DNA of 35,736 nucleotides from Protofrankia sp. CiT1 (GCF_917627385.1 NZ_CAKJTL010000054.1:1-35736), one strand, 5' to 3'; positions 7,895 to 17,589 are shown, numbered from the stretch's first letter. Numbers and translations: made by a program. The notes: generated by a model not told the origin, from the letters alone.

Positions 7895-9379
7895 GTGCTT
7901 TACCTTGCCGGCCAGATCCTGGTGTTTGTCGCGGCGGCACTGGTCATCGGCGTACTGCTGGCCTGGGTGTTCCTCATCGGCCCTATGCGTCGCCAGAGCG
8001 AGGAGGCACGGCGTGCCCTGGCCGCCGTGTGCGTGGAGCCGGCGGCGGCCCGTCCAGCGGCGGCCCGTCCAGCGGTGGCGAACGGCCGGGTCGACGGGGG
8101 CGCGTCGAAAGCGGGCCGGGCCGCGGCGGGCGGTGTCGCCGCGGATGGGGACGCGGGCGCCGAGGGCCTGACGGACCACATGGCGGTCGATTCGGCGGTG
8201 CTCGTCGCAGAGATGAGAGCACGGCTCAGCCGTCAGGACGACGAGTGGGCGCTGGAGAAAGCGGCGCTCACGGCGCGTCTGACCGCGGCCGAACAGCGGG
8301 CGGCCGAGTCCGAGCAGCGGGTCACGGCGGTGGAGCGCCAGGTCCTCGCCGCGGGCCGCAGGGTGCGGACGATCGAGGGAGCCTTGGCGGAGGCCGAGGC
8401 TCATGAGCGGGTCAACCGGCAGACCAGCGTGCCTGTCCAGGCCGCGCCGGTCACCCGGGCGGCGCTCCAGGCGGCTGGTTCGCCGAATGGTTCGTCGGCG
8501 GCCGTCGACACCAGCGGGGGATCCGACCTGGTAGCCACCAGGTCGGGCCAAACCCACGCGCGGGGGGATGCGGAGGCTGTCCAGACGCTTGCCGCCGAGG
8601 CGGCGCGGCTGCGGGTGCAGCTCTCCGAGGCGGAGGGGCGGGCAGCGAAGTTCTCGTCCCGGTTGGCGATGGCCCGTACCGAGGCAGAGGACGCGCAGCG
8701 TCAGGTTGCGACGATGACGACCAAACTTGATCGTCATCAGGCTGAGTGGGCGGCGGAAAAGGTCCGGCTGCTGGCCCGGATCGAGCGGGACGAGCGGAGC
8801 GGCCACAGCGGGCGGAGCGAGGAGGCCGCCGGCCCCGGGCACGCGCCGGGTGAGCGGGTGGATACCCCGGTCAGCCGGGATGATGCCGGGCCCGTACTGG
8901 CGCACGACGCCGACGGCAATAGCGACGCCGATGGGTGGAGCACCGCTGACAGTGAGTGGGCCGGCGATTTCCCCTTCGACGGAAGGGACCCGGCGCTCGT
9001 CGATGTGGTCCCGGTGCAGACCGCGCGCCCGGTACCGGGCGCGCCGCCCGGACAGCCCCAGGCTGTCCTGCCCGGCTCGGTCGCGCTCGCCTCGCTGACG
9101 GCTGCCGGCGGCGCTGGCGCCTTCTCGGTCGCGATACCGGCGGAGGTAACGGGAACTCGGCGGGACAATCTCAAGGAGATCGTGGGGATCGGCCCGGTTG
9201 TGGAGGCGCGTCTCTACGCGCTTGGCATCGCGAGCTTCCGGCAGCTTGCGGAGCTCGACGGTGATCAGATCGATGGCCTCGTCCAGGTACTCGACGGGTT
9301 CGGTGACCGGCTTTTCTCAGATGACTGGGTGGGGCAGGCACGCTCGCTGTATGAGCGCCACCACGGGAACGTGGCCTGA
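7895..9379 (+). CDS. Membrane-anchored coiled-coil protein with C-terminal helix-hairpin-helix domain
   Basis: 494 residues. One N-terminal membrane helix ('ILVFVAAALVIGVLLAWVFLIG', about 8-29) leads into an Ala/Glu/Arg-rich cytoplasmic region. Two coiled-coil stretches (about 105-170 and 230-305) contain 'LTAAEQRAAESEQRVTAVER' and similar heptads. An acidic low-complexity linker follows, and then a helix-hairpin-helix module (about 422-490: 'NLKEIVGIGPVVEARLYALG', 'FRQLAELD', 'DDWVGQARSLYERH'). The HhH module is the kind that contacts DNA non-specifically. A membrane-tethered HhH could link nucleoid and membrane (inference). A 15-bp tandem duplication near 8042-8075 encodes an 'AAARP' repeat. 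The start has a good GGAAGGAGA site upstream. Confidence 0.8.
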   Translation: MLYLAGQILVFVAAALVIGVLLAWVFLIGPMRRQSEEARRALAAVCVEPAAARPAAARPAVANGRVDGGASKAGRAAAGGVAADGDAGAEGLTDHMAVDSAVLVAEMRARLSRQDDEWALEKAALTARLTAAEQRAAESEQRVTAVERQVLAAGRRVRTIEGALAEAEAHERVNRQTSVPVQAAPVTRAALQAAGSPNGSSAAVDTSGGSDLVATRSGQTHARGDAEAVQTLAAEAARLRVQLSEAEGRAAKFSSRLAMARTEAEDAQRQVATMTTKLDRHQAEWAAEKVRLLARIERDERSGHSGRSEEAAGPGHAPGERVDTPVSRDDAGPVLAHDADGNSDADGWSTADSEWAGDFPFDGRDPALVDVVPVQTARPVPGAPPGQPQAVLPGSVALASLTAAGGAGAFSVAIPAEVTGTRRDNLKEIVGIGPVVEARLYALGIASFRQLAELDGDQIDGLVQVLDGFGDRLFSDDWVGQARSLYERHHGNVA

Positions 9380-10017
9380 TCCGCTGGCTGGCCCGCCGGT
9401 CGGGGCCGCGTGGGCAGGCCGGTCGTTGACAACCTTGCTGAGCTGGGAGCTGGTGACCGCTGGTTCGGCCGCCACCGTGAGTATGATCGCGAAAATTTTG
9501 TCGGCGTGCGCGATTTCCGGCCGGATAGCTGTGCCCGAGAACAAACCCGCGTCGATCTTCTGACCGCTCCGCGTTCGCCGGCCGGTCGCCACCGTTGCGT
9601 GCCGGATTGTTTCGGCCGCGAGGCGCCGGCCGTTTCCCCGGCTTCTGAAAGCGTTGTCTCGCGCCACGGTCACGGCCGCTTTGATCGGCACGCAAAGTAA
9701 TGAGTCATTGACCGACTTCATGATCCTGTTTGTTCCGTGTGGGGCTGTTCGCGGGCCGGCACGGGCTGGATGCGATAGTTGTGAGAATGGTGATGTCATG
9801 GGGGTTGTTTGGCCAAAAGTGGCGTGATCATGGTTTTGTGCCGCCGGCGGCGGTCTCGGGCGGCCGGCGGTCCATGCGGTGGCGGTGGGGCGAGGAAGCC
9901 GGGCCAGGCGGAAATCAGGGCTGGGTACTTGATTGCCTGTGACCTTTTTTCTACGCTTCGCGAGGATTCCCGGGAGCGGGTCGGTCCGAAGGGGCAACCA
10001 GGAAGATCGGGTTTTCG
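9380..10017. other. Intergenic region upstream of the tad operon
   Basis: 638 bp with no coding frame I can support; frames here lack family motifs and cohere poorly. It must carry the promoter for the tad operon, but I cannot place it. A TATGAT-like -10 at about 9481 and an isolated TTGACA at 9426 are not correctly spaced partners. Confidence 0.45.
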
Positions 10018-11346
10018 GTGACAACACGCAGCAGCTGGCTGGACGCCACTTCGCTCATTGAGACTGAAGTGCGTGAACTGGTCCGGCGTCGATCCCTCGA
10101 CCCGGTTCGCGAGCCCACGCGGATCCGTGAGCTTGTCGAGGACGTCCTTGCTGAATACGAGGAACGCACACTCACCAGTGATCTCCCGGCGATTGTCGAC
10201 CGCGCCACGACCGCGCGGCTTGTCCACGACGCGGTCGCCGGATTCGGCCCCCTGCAACGCCATCTGGACGACCCGGCCGTGGAAGAAATCTGGATCAACG
10301 AACCTGGGCGCGTTTTCGTCGCGCGAAACGGGCGCAGCGAGCTGACCACGACGATCCTGAGCGCCGATCAGGTCCAGGACCTGGTCGAACGGATGCTGAA
10401 GAGCTCTGGGCGCAGAGTGGATCTATCCACTCCGTTCGTGGACGCCATGCTGCCGGACGGGTCGCGTCTGCATGTCGTCATCCCCGACGTCACCCGCGTC
10501 CACTGGTCGGTCAATATCCGCAAGTTCGTTCTGTCCGCGGCCAGTATGGACGAGCTGATCGACCTGGCGACGATCACCGCGGCGGCGGCGGCCTTCCTGG
10601 AGGCCGCTGTCGCCTCTGGCCTGAACATCATCGTGGCCGGCGGGACGCAGGCGGGAAAGACCACCATGCTCAACTGCCTCGGCTCGGCCATCCCCGGGCG
10701 GGAACGGGTCATCACCTGCGAGGAGGTGTTCGAGCTCAAGCTGCGGTCCCCGGACTGGGTGGCCATGCAGACCCGGCAGGCCAACCTGGAGGGCACCGGC
10801 GAGATCCGGCTCCGTCGTCTGATCAAGGAGGCCCTCCGGATGCGCCCCGACCGCATTATCGTCGGTGAGGTCCGGCAGGAAGAGGCGCTCGACCTGCTGA
10901 TCGCTCTTAACTCGGGCCTGCCCGGCATGTGCAGCCTGCACGCGAACTCGGCCCGAGAAGCGGTCACCAAGCTGTGCACCCTGCCGCTGCTCGCGGGGGA
11001 GAACGTCAGCCATGCTTTTGTGGTGCCGACGGTCGCCGCCAGCATCGATCTTGTTGTGCATCTCGCCAAGGACGCGCACGGGCGGCGGCGTGTCACCGAG
11101 ATCGTCTCGCTGTCGGGGCGCACGGAGGGGGACGTCGTCGAGACCGCGCAGATCTACCGATCACGTAACGACGCCCTGGTGCGGGCTGACGGCTACCCGC
11201 CACATGCCGACCGGTTCGCCCGAGCCGGCTATGATTTGCCAACTCTGCTTGCCATGACCGATCGTGACCGGATGGATCGGGTGACCGAGCTGGACCGGGC
11301 GCCGTTTGCCGACCGTTCGTGGGCCGAGATCGCGGTCGAGCACTGA
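10018..11346 (+). CDS. tadA: Tad pilus secretion ATPase (TadA/CpaF)
   Basis: The 442-residue hexameric motor of the Tad/Flp pilus; it hydrolyses ATP at the inner face of the membrane to drive pilin assembly. N-terminal helical domain (to about 130), then the type II/IV secretion ATPase core. Walker A 'GGTQAGKTT' is at about 208-216, an Asp/Glu box 'ITCEEVFEL', Walker B region 'RMRPDRIIVGEVRQEEALDLL', and a His box 'SLHANSAREAV'. The stop overlaps the next start by one base (TGATG). GTG start. It heads the run tadA-tadB-tadC-pilin-tadE-tadE-tadG. Confidence 0.95.
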   Translation: MTTRSSWLDATSLIETEVRELVRRRSLDPVREPTRIRELVEDVLAEYEERTLTSDLPAIVDRATTARLVHDAVAGFGPLQRHLDDPAVEEIWINEPGRVFVARNGRSELTTTILSADQVQDLVERMLKSSGRRVDLSTPFVDAMLPDGSRLHVVIPDVTRVHWSVNIRKFVLSAASMDELIDLATITAAAAAFLEAAVASGLNIIVAGGTQAGKTTMLNCLGSAIPGRERVITCEEVFELKLRSPDWVAMQTRQANLEGTGEIRLRRLIKEALRMRPDRIIVGEVRQEEALDLLIALNSGLPGMCSLHANSAREAVTKLCTLPLLAGENVSHAFVVPTVAASIDLVVHLAKDAHGRRRVTEIVSLSGRTEGDVVETAQIYRSRNDALVRADGYPPHADRFARAGYDLPTLLAMTDRDRMDRVTELDRAPFADRSWAEIAVEH

Positions 11347-12206
11347 TGGGCATCTTCATCGGGCTGCTGTTCGGCCTCGGCCTGTTCCTCATCGTCTCCA
11401 GCGGGCGGACCCGTGCCCCGCGTGGTCCCGTCGCCGTGAAATGGCGGGGCCGGACCCGGGAGCTGCTTGTTCAGGCGGGTATCCCGGGAGTCAGCCCCGA
11501 CCAGTTTTTTGTGATCAGTATCGGGGCCGGGCTGCTGGTGGGCCTGATCGTGCTGGCCTTCACCGCCACCTGGTCGCTTGGCGGAGCCTTCTTCATCTTC
11601 GCCGCGCTGCTGCCGCGCGCGATGGTGCTGCGCCGGCGCCGAGCGCGTATGCACGACCTTCGGGAGCTGTGGCCGGATGTCGTCGACAACCTGGCCAGCG
11701 CGGTACGAGCGGGAATGCCGCTGTCGGAGGGGCTCGCGTCGGTGGGGGTGCGCGGCCCGCTGCCGCTTCGCCCCGCTTTCACCCGTTTCGGCGAGGAGTA
11801 CCGGGCGACCGGATCCTTCTCGGCGAGCTTGGACCGACTTTCTGATGATCTTGCTGATCCGATCGCGGACCGGATCATCGAGTCGTTGCGTACCGCTCGG
11901 GAGGTAGGTGGGACCGACCTCGGCCGGCTGCTCCGGACGTTGTCGACGTTCCTGCGAGAGGACGCTCGGACCCGCGCGGAGCTTGAGACCCGACAGAGCT
12001 GGACGATCAACGCCGCGCGGCTCGCGCTTGCCGCACCGTGGGTTGTTCTGCTGCTGCTGGCAACCCGGGGGGAGACGGTACGCGCCTATGACAGCCCCAC
12101 CGGCGTGATCGTACTGGCGGTCGGTGGCGGGGTGTCGGTGGTGGCATACCTGCTCATGAAGAAGATCGGCCGACTTCCCGAAGAAGGCCGGGTACTGCGT
12201 CCATGA
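11346..12206 (+). CDS. tadB: Tad pilus inner-membrane platform protein TadB
   Basis: 286 residues, type II secretion F-family platform. Membrane helices at the N-terminus ('GIFIGLLFGLGLFLIV'), around 55-95 ('FVISIGAGLLVGLIVLAF', 'GGAFFIFAALLPRAMVL') and near the C-terminus ('VIVLAVGGGVSVVAYLLMKK'). The cytoplasmic T2SSF helical domain lies between: 'ELWPDVVDNLASAVRAGMPL', 'DPIADRIIESLRTAREVGGTDLG'. It pairs with TadC to anchor the TadA motor. The ATG at 11346 shares a base with the tadA stop; I prefer it over the upstream in-frame start at 11319. The TGA overlaps the start of a short ORF (12203). Confidence 0.93.
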   Translation: MGIFIGLLFGLGLFLIVSSGRTRAPRGPVAVKWRGRTRELLVQAGIPGVSPDQFFVISIGAGLLVGLIVLAFTATWSLGGAFFIFAALLPRAMVLRRRRARMHDLRELWPDVVDNLASAVRAGMPLSEGLASVGVRGPLPLRPAFTRFGEEYRATGSFSASLDRLSDDLADPIADRIIESLRTAREVGGTDLGRLLRTLSTFLREDARTRAELETRQSWTINAARLALAAPWVVLLLLATRGETVRAYDSPTGVIVLAVGGGVSVVAYLLMKKIGRLPEEGRVLRP

Positions 12207-12274
12207 TGAGCTGGCTGATGCGGAGCGGGCCGATGCCGATGCCGATGCCGACGGCGGCGGTGCGGCCCAGATGA
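12203..12274 (+). CDS. 23-residue ORF bridging tadB and tadC
   Basis: Too short for routine gene calling. Its ATG overlaps the tadB stop (ATGA at 12203-12206) and its TGA overlaps the tadC ATG (ATGA at 12271-12274), so ribosomes could pass tadB-ORF-tadC without a gap. The peptide begins MMSWLMRSG and holds three M-P repeats encoded by a GATGCC hexamer repeat (12231-12250). It has no recognisable domain. It may serve only as a translational coupler, or it may be chance filler. Confidence 0.4.
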   Translation: MMSWLMRSGPMPMPMPTAAVRPR

Positions 12275-13215
12275 GCCCAGTCGCGACAGGTGCGCTGATC
12301 GGGCTGTTGGCCGGTGTCGGCCTGGCCATTGTCGTGCTGCGGTCGCCGGTGGTCCGGCGGATCCGGCTCGCGGACCGGATCGACCCCTACCTGCGGGATA
12401 CTCCGGCGCAGTCCAGGCTGCTCGCGGATCGCGCCCGGCCTGCCGCCTCGCGCAGCGGCCTGGAGGAACTGCTCCGGCCGTTCATCGCCGACGCGGCTCA
12501 CCGGCTCGACCGTTTCCTCGGTGGGCGTGCCGCGTTGCAGCGCCGCCTGACGCAGGCCGGCGGGCGGACCTCCATCGAGGATTTCCGGGTTCAGCAGGTG
12601 GTCTGCTCGGCCGCCGGGGCGCTGTTCGGCGCTTTTCTGCTGCTGCTGCGTGCGCTGCTGGGCTTCGGGCCGCCGCCGATCGTCAGCGTTGCGCTGGTCG
12701 TTGCCGGTGTCGCGGGCGGGGTCGTCGCCCGGGACTGGTGGCTGACCCGAGCGATACGAGAACGTGAGGAACGCATTCTCATCGAGTTCCCGACTGTTGC
12801 CGAGCTGCTCGCGTTGGCTGTTACCGCAGGTGAGAGCCCGATAGGAGCGTTGGAACGGGTAAGCCGGCTGTCGCACGGGGAGCTCGGCCGCGAACTGCGG
12901 CTGGCTCTCGCGGACGCGCGTGCCGGCGCCACCCTCGTCCAGGCGCTGGAGGGTATGGCCACCCGGACGACGGTCGCCTCGCTCAGCCGGTTCGTCGACG
13001 GCATGGCGGTGGCGATAGAGCGCGGCACGCCGCTGGCGGAGGTGCTGCGGGCACAGGCGGTCGACGTCCGGGAGGCGGGCAAGCGACAGCTGCTGGAAGC
13101 CGGTGGCCGCAAGGAGATCGCGATGATGGTGCCGGTCGTCTTCTTTGTCCTGCCGACTACTGTGATCTTTGCTTTCTATCCAGCGGTCGTGAGCTTGACG
13201 TTCAATGCGCAGTGA
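12271..13215 (+). CDS. tadC: Tad pilus inner-membrane platform protein TadC
   Basis: 314 residues, second T2SSF-family platform protein. N-terminal membrane helix ('ATGALIGLLAGVGLAIVVL'), a pair of helices around 110-150 ('VVCSAAGALFGAFLLLL', 'PIVSVALVVAGVAGGVV'), a cytoplasmic T2SSF domain with 'IEFPTVAELLALAVTAGESPIGALERV' style helices, and a final helix 'IAMMVPVVFFVLPTTVIFAF'. The 'KEIAMMVPVVFFVLP' ending is typical of TadC. It is coupled to the upstream short ORF by an ATGA overlap. TGATG repeats (13217-13236) separate it from the pilin gene. Confidence 0.93.
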   Translation: MSPVATGALIGLLAGVGLAIVVLRSPVVRRIRLADRIDPYLRDTPAQSRLLADRARPAASRSGLEELLRPFIADAAHRLDRFLGGRAALQRRLTQAGGRTSIEDFRVQQVVCSAAGALFGAFLLLLRALLGFGPPPIVSVALVVAGVAGGVVARDWWLTRAIREREERILIEFPTVAELLALAVTAGESPIGALERVSRLSHGELGRELRLALADARAGATLVQALEGMATRTTVASLSRFVDGMAVAIERGTPLAEVLRAQAVDVREAGKRQLLEAGGRKEIAMMVPVVFFVLPTTVIFAFYPAVVSLTFNAQ

Positions 13216-13249
13216 TCATGATGTGATGTGATGTGAGGAGTTGTCGACT

Positions 13250-13480
13250 GTGCGGATATTCGTGAAGCTGCTGGGCCGATGGGCACCGGCGCGGCTGGAG
13301 GTCTTTCGCGATGTGCCGGACAACCGGTTTCGGGATCGCGGCGATCGCGGTGACGTGCCCGGCTGGGTGATGGTCACGGTAATGACGGCGGCGCTGGTGG
13401 TGGCACTGATGGCGGTCGCCGTGCCCCAGCTGCGGGACGTGTTCACCAACGCGATCGACTCCGTGGTCGGCAACGGCTGA
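13250..13480 (+). CDS. Small Flp/TadE-type pilin candidate
   Basis: 76 residues. A basic N-terminal region of about 40 residues ends in 'RGDRGDVPGW', followed by one hydrophobic segment ('VMVTVMTAALVVALMAVAVP') and a short soluble tail 'QLRDVFTNAIDSVVGNG'. Order and size match the major pilin position of actinobacterial tad operons. It lacks the classic G/xxxxEY Flp processing motif, so the cleavage site is uncertain. I chose GTG 13250 because GGAG lies 9 bases upstream; the TTG at 13241 abuts that site. No prepilin peptidase gene is seen in the window. Confidence 0.75.
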   Translation: MRIFVKLLGRWAPARLEVFRDVPDNRFRDRGDRGDVPGWVMVTVMTAALVVALMAVAVPQLRDVFTNAIDSVVGNG

Positions 13481-13487
13481 CCGGCCG

Positions 13488-13880
13488 GTGTCGGTCCGCC
13501 TGGCTGCTGAGCGGGGCTCGGCTGTCGTCGAGTTCGTGCTGGTCGGAATGCTGTTGTTACTGTTGTTTCTCGGCGTTATCCAGGTTGGCCTCGTCCTGCA
13601 TGTCCGCAATACCCTCGCCGCGGACGCGGCTGAGGGCGCGCGGCACGCGGCGAACCTGGGCATGACCGATGATTCCGGCGGTCCGTACGCCGAGCGGCTG
13701 ATCGTTTCGTCTGTTCCCGGGCGGGCCGACACCCGTTGCACGAGTGGAGCGGTGGTTGATCCGTCCGGTGTGCCACTGGTTGAGGTGCGGTGCGAGGTTG
13801 TGGTGCCGTTGGCCGTTATGCCGTTCGGAGCGAATACGACGATCAAAGTGGTCGGGCACGCGGTCAAGGAGACGCCGTGA
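13488..13880 (+). CDS. tadE: TadE-like pseudopilin
   Basis: 130 residues with the TadE signature: short N-terminus, 'ERGSAVVEFVLVGMLLLLLFLGVIQVGLVLHVRN' (class III leader-like region, with Glu five residues after the Gly, then a membrane helix), then 'TLAADAAEGARHAANLG' and a small beta-rich exported domain with two Cys. TadE proteins are minor pilins processed by the prepilin peptidase. GTG start, 7 bp after the pilin stop. The TGA overlaps the next GTG (GTGA). Confidence 0.88.
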   Translation: MSVRLAAERGSAVVEFVLVGMLLLLLFLGVIQVGLVLHVRNTLAADAAEGARHAANLGMTDDSGGPYAERLIVSSVPGRADTRCTSGAVVDPSGVPLVEVRCEVVVPLAVMPFGANTTIKVVGHAVKETP

Positions 13881-14464
13881 GACCGCTGGGCCGGTCGCCG
13901 CTTGTGCGGGCCTGGTCGCCCGCACGGCGGGCGCTGGACCGCGGCGGGCGGTGCCCGCGGTTGCGCGCGTGTTTGTGGCCGCGTCCGTACGGGTGCCTTC
14001 GCGGGCCTGATGACAGTGGTACCGCGTTGATCGAGTTCGTTGGGCTGTCGGTTCTGTTGTTGATCCCGTTTGTCTACTTCTTCCTCAGCGTGTTCTCGGT
14101 CCAGCGGTCGGCTTTCGCGGTCACCCAGGCTGCTCGGGCGGCCGGCCGGGCCTACGCGACCGCGGACAGCGAGGATCAGGCCGTCCAGCGCGCGCGGGTG
14201 GCCGCTCGGCTGGCCTTCGCGGACCAGGGTATTGACGGCGCGCCCGAGGTGCGGTTCGCCCCGGAGGGCGCGGACTGCGGTGCGGGGGACCCAGGCGACG
14301 GAGCCGCGTCGCTGGCTCCGGGCGCGCGGTTCGTTGTGTGCGTCCGTTCGGTCGCGGCGTTGCCCGGAACCGCACGGCTGTTCACCGGATTGGCGGATAT
14401 CACGGTGAACGGGAAATTCATCGTCGTCGTGGACGCCTACCGGCGCGACCGGACAGTCGCATGA
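13877..14464 (+). CDS. TadE-like pseudopilin, second copy
   Basis: 195 residues. A long Arg/Pro-rich N-terminal extension of about 45 residues precedes 'DSGTALIEFVGLSVLLLIPFVYFFLSVFSVQRSAFAVTQAARAAGRAYATA', the TadE-type leader, membrane helix and following helix. The soluble domain contains paired Cys ('GADCGAG', 'FVVCVRS') likely to form a disulfide outside. The GTG overlaps the previous stop (GTGA), and the stop overlaps the next ATG (ATGA). The long basic leader is unusual and may be partly removed at the prepilin site. Confidence 0.85.
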   Translation: MRPLGRSPLVRAWSPARRALDRGGRCPRLRACLWPRPYGCLRGPDDSGTALIEFVGLSVLLLIPFVYFFLSVFSVQRSAFAVTQAARAAGRAYATADSEDQAVQRARVAARLAFADQGIDGAPEVRFAPEGADCGAGDPGDGAASLAPGARFVVCVRSVAALPGTARLFTGLADITVNGKFIVVVDAYRRDRTVA

Positions 14465-14958
14465 GCCGATTGTGGCAGGGCACAGCCAGGCCTGGGCGGG
14501 CGTCTCGCGCGGGATCGTGCCAGCAGCCGCGAACTGGCGCGGACGCCGGTACGATCCTGATACTCACTCTCGGCTATGTCATGATTGCGCTGATGCTGGC
14601 GCTTGTGGTGACCGATGCCTCCGCGGTGTATCTGGCCAGACGTTCCGTGGCCTCGGCGGCCGACGGTGCCGCGCTCGCCGCCGCGCAGCATGTCGACGAT
14701 GCCGCCATCTACACAGCGACCGAGGATTTCCAGCAACTGCCGCTTTCCGAGGTCACCGCCGCTGTCGCCGGATACCAGGCTGACGCTGATCCGTCCGGGC
14801 ATACGGTGCTGACCGCGCAGCTGCTGAATGCGGCCACCGTCCGGGTGACCGGAACCCGGACGGTCGTCCTGCCGGTGGTGGCGCTCCTGGGCATCGGCCC
14901 GGTCACCGTCACGGCCAGCGCGGACGCCCAGTCGTTGGTACGCCCGCCCGGCGCCTGA
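14461..14958 (+). CDS. TadG-like pilus-associated membrane protein
   Basis: 165 residues. After a basic N-terminus, 'DAGTILILTLGYVMIALMLALVVTDASAVYLARRSVASAADGAALAAAQ' is the membrane helix and signature of TadG-like (helicase/secretion neighbourhood) proteins found at the end of actinobacterial tad operons. A compact exported beta domain follows. It is coupled to the previous gene by ATGA. It is the last gene of the tad run, and an oppositely oriented gene follows 59 bp later. Confidence 0.85.
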   Translation: MSRLWQGTARPGRASRAGSCQQPRTGADAGTILILTLGYVMIALMLALVVTDASAVYLARRSVASAADGAALAAAQHVDDAAIYTATEDFQQLPLSEVTAAVAGYQADADPSGHTVLTAQLLNAATVRVTGTRTVVLPVVALLGIGPVTVTASADAQSLVRPPGA

Positions 14959-15017
14959 CGGCGTTCGGGACGCACCGGGGCTACCGGGACGCACCGCGGG
15001 GGAGCGCGGGGGGAGGG

Positions 15018-15953
15018 TCAGAACCAGCCGGCGGTGGCGGCGACGAGCCCGTCGAACTGATGGCCGGTGCGTCTGATGGCGAGCGTGGAGATGTCGCGTA
15101 CCAGCCGGGCAACCCATTGGGCCGGTCGTTGCGCCGCCAGCGCGACCGCGCTGGACACATGCTGTTCCGCCTCGTCGGGGTCGGGGCGGCGGCGTGCCAG
15201 CGCGGTCCGCGCCTGTGCCATCTGGACAGCAATGATCATTCCGGTCTGCCCGCTGTCCGCGATCAGTGCGGCGGCCCGTTCGAGGTGTGGTTCGGCCTCG
15301 TCCGCGACACCGACGGTGGTCAATGCCTCGGCGCTGGCCAGAGCCAGGTCCGCTGGGGAATAGGTGGTGAGTGCGAATCCGGGCCGGCCCTGCGCGGATG
15401 GCTCCAGCTGTTCCATGATTTTCCAGGAGCGGGCGACGGCCTGCCGGACACCAGCGATATCTCCGAGGACCGCGTACGAGCCGGCCGAGACCTTGCCGGT
15501 CACCATGGCGCGGGCCGGGCTTGCGCCGGCGATCCGGTTGGCGGCCCCCGCGATCTGCAGCGCCACCGTCGGGCTGTGCTGGCGCACCACCCGAGCGCGT
15601 ACCGCCAGCGCGCTGCCGGCAAGTGGGCCGTCGCCAGCGGCGCGTGCTACCGCCGCGGCCCGGTCGGCCAGCGAGACCGCGTCGCCGTGGCACCCCTGGT
15701 CGTATGCGGCGTTTGCCATGGTCGCGGTCACGGCGGCATGCAGCCGCATCCAGTCCAGCGCGACCGAGCCCCGCAACCGTCGGGTACGGGGCACTGTCCG
15801 GGTGGTCTTTTCCAGCGGCGTCAGCATTGATACGGTGTCGGCCAGGTTAGCCGTCTCATAGCTGATGAGTGTCTCTGCCAGGGTCCGGATACAGGCGTCA
15901 TGCAGTTCGCCGGTATCGGTCGAGAGGTAGGTGCCGGCTGTTCTGTCGTTCAC
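15018..15953 (-). CDS. Helical-repeat (TPR-like) protein, regulator-type without visible HTH
   Basis: 311 residues, nearly all helical, with repeated Ala-rich helix pairs ('AVSLADRAAAVARAAGDGPLAGSALAVRARV', 'ADLALASAEALTTVGVADEAEPHLERAAAL') resembling the TPR half of actinobacterial XRE-type regulators. No N-terminal HTH is present, and the upstream sequence shows no HTH in another frame. It could be a degenerate regulator, or a partner that senses a ligand. Convergent with the tad operon. The start is a plain ATG; no strong ribosome binding site is visible. Confidence 0.7.
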   Translation of the reverse strand: MNDRTAGTYLSTDTGELHDACIRTLAETLISYETANLADTVSMLTPLEKTTRTVPRTRRLRGSVALDWMRLHAAVTATMANAAYDQGCHGDAVSLADRAAAVARAAGDGPLAGSALAVRARVVRQHSPTVALQIAGAANRIAGASPARAMVTGKVSAGSYAVLGDIAGVRQAVARSWKIMEQLEPSAQGRPGFALTTYSPADLALASAEALTTVGVADEAEPHLERAAALIADSGQTGMIIAVQMAQARTALARRRPDPDEAEQHVSSAVALAAQRPAQWVARLVRDISTLAIRRTGHQFDGLVAATAGWF

Positions 15954-16254
15954 GGCTCACCAGCGCCCAGCAACGCCAAATCCGGCCGAACATGGAATGA
16001 CACCCGCCTGTCACCACTTTCCTGGCCGAAGAGCCTACTGACAGTCAAGATAGTCGTTGGGCCGCGCTGACACCTCGGTAGCGAGGGCGTGCTGGATGTG
16101 CTTTAAGTCTCTCCACGTCAATTCTGGTCGGGTCCGATGTCCTGTTGACCTTGGAGGGATTTCCGGCCTGTAGCAGAGCCGCGCTCGGGTTTCGGGCCGG
16201 CGGGCCGTGTTTCTGCCAGCTGGCCGTCATTCGGCCGCCGTCCGGTTGCCGCAT

Positions 16255-16284
16255 GCCGGTGCCGGTGCCGGTGCCGGTGCCGGC
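16255..16284. repeat. GCCGGT hexamer tandem repeat, about 5 units
   Basis: Four exact GCCGGT units plus a near-identical fifth. A microsatellite-like tract in the prfB upstream region, prone to slippage. Confidence 0.8.
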
Positions 16285-16475
16285 GGCTATGGCTATGACA
16301 GTGGCGGTGGCCGGGCTGCCCGCCGGGGACAATGCCGTCTACGGGCGGGTGAACCTCGAGCGATCGAACCGGGCGGGGGTACCGGTGGGACGACCGCGCG
16401 GCGGCGCGCTGGCGCGGGTGGCAATGTCGCCACGCCAAGATCGGAATCCGGCTGGGGGTGGTGCGTTCCCGCCGG

Positions 16476-16481
16476 TAAGAT
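16476..16481 (+). promoter_or_regulatory. TAAGAT -10 box; prfB probably leaderless
   Basis: The box ends 7 bases before the prfB ATG (16489), which puts the expected transcription start at or next to the A of the start codon. No ribosome binding site lies in between. The -35 region (about 16453-16458, TGGGGG) is weak. Confidence 0.5.
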
Positions 16482-16488
16482 AGGTCTC

Positions 16489-17589
<1,101 letters not shown>

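Larger units (their letters stand above)
15954..16488. other. Intergenic region upstream of prfB
   Basis: No supported gene. It holds a hexamer repeat (16255-16284) and, at its right end, a TAAGAT box very close to the prfB ATG. The promoter of the leftward helical-repeat gene must also lie here but is not identifiable. Confidence 0.45.

Noticed and set aside
9410-9700. Possible gene before tadA
   Set aside because: No ribosome binding site, no domain and incoherent composition in any frame of this intergenic region.
16207-16488. In-frame upstream extension of prfB to 16207
   Set aside because: The extension is repeat-derived low-complexity sequence with no release factor similarity. The ATG at 16489 gives the usual N-terminus.
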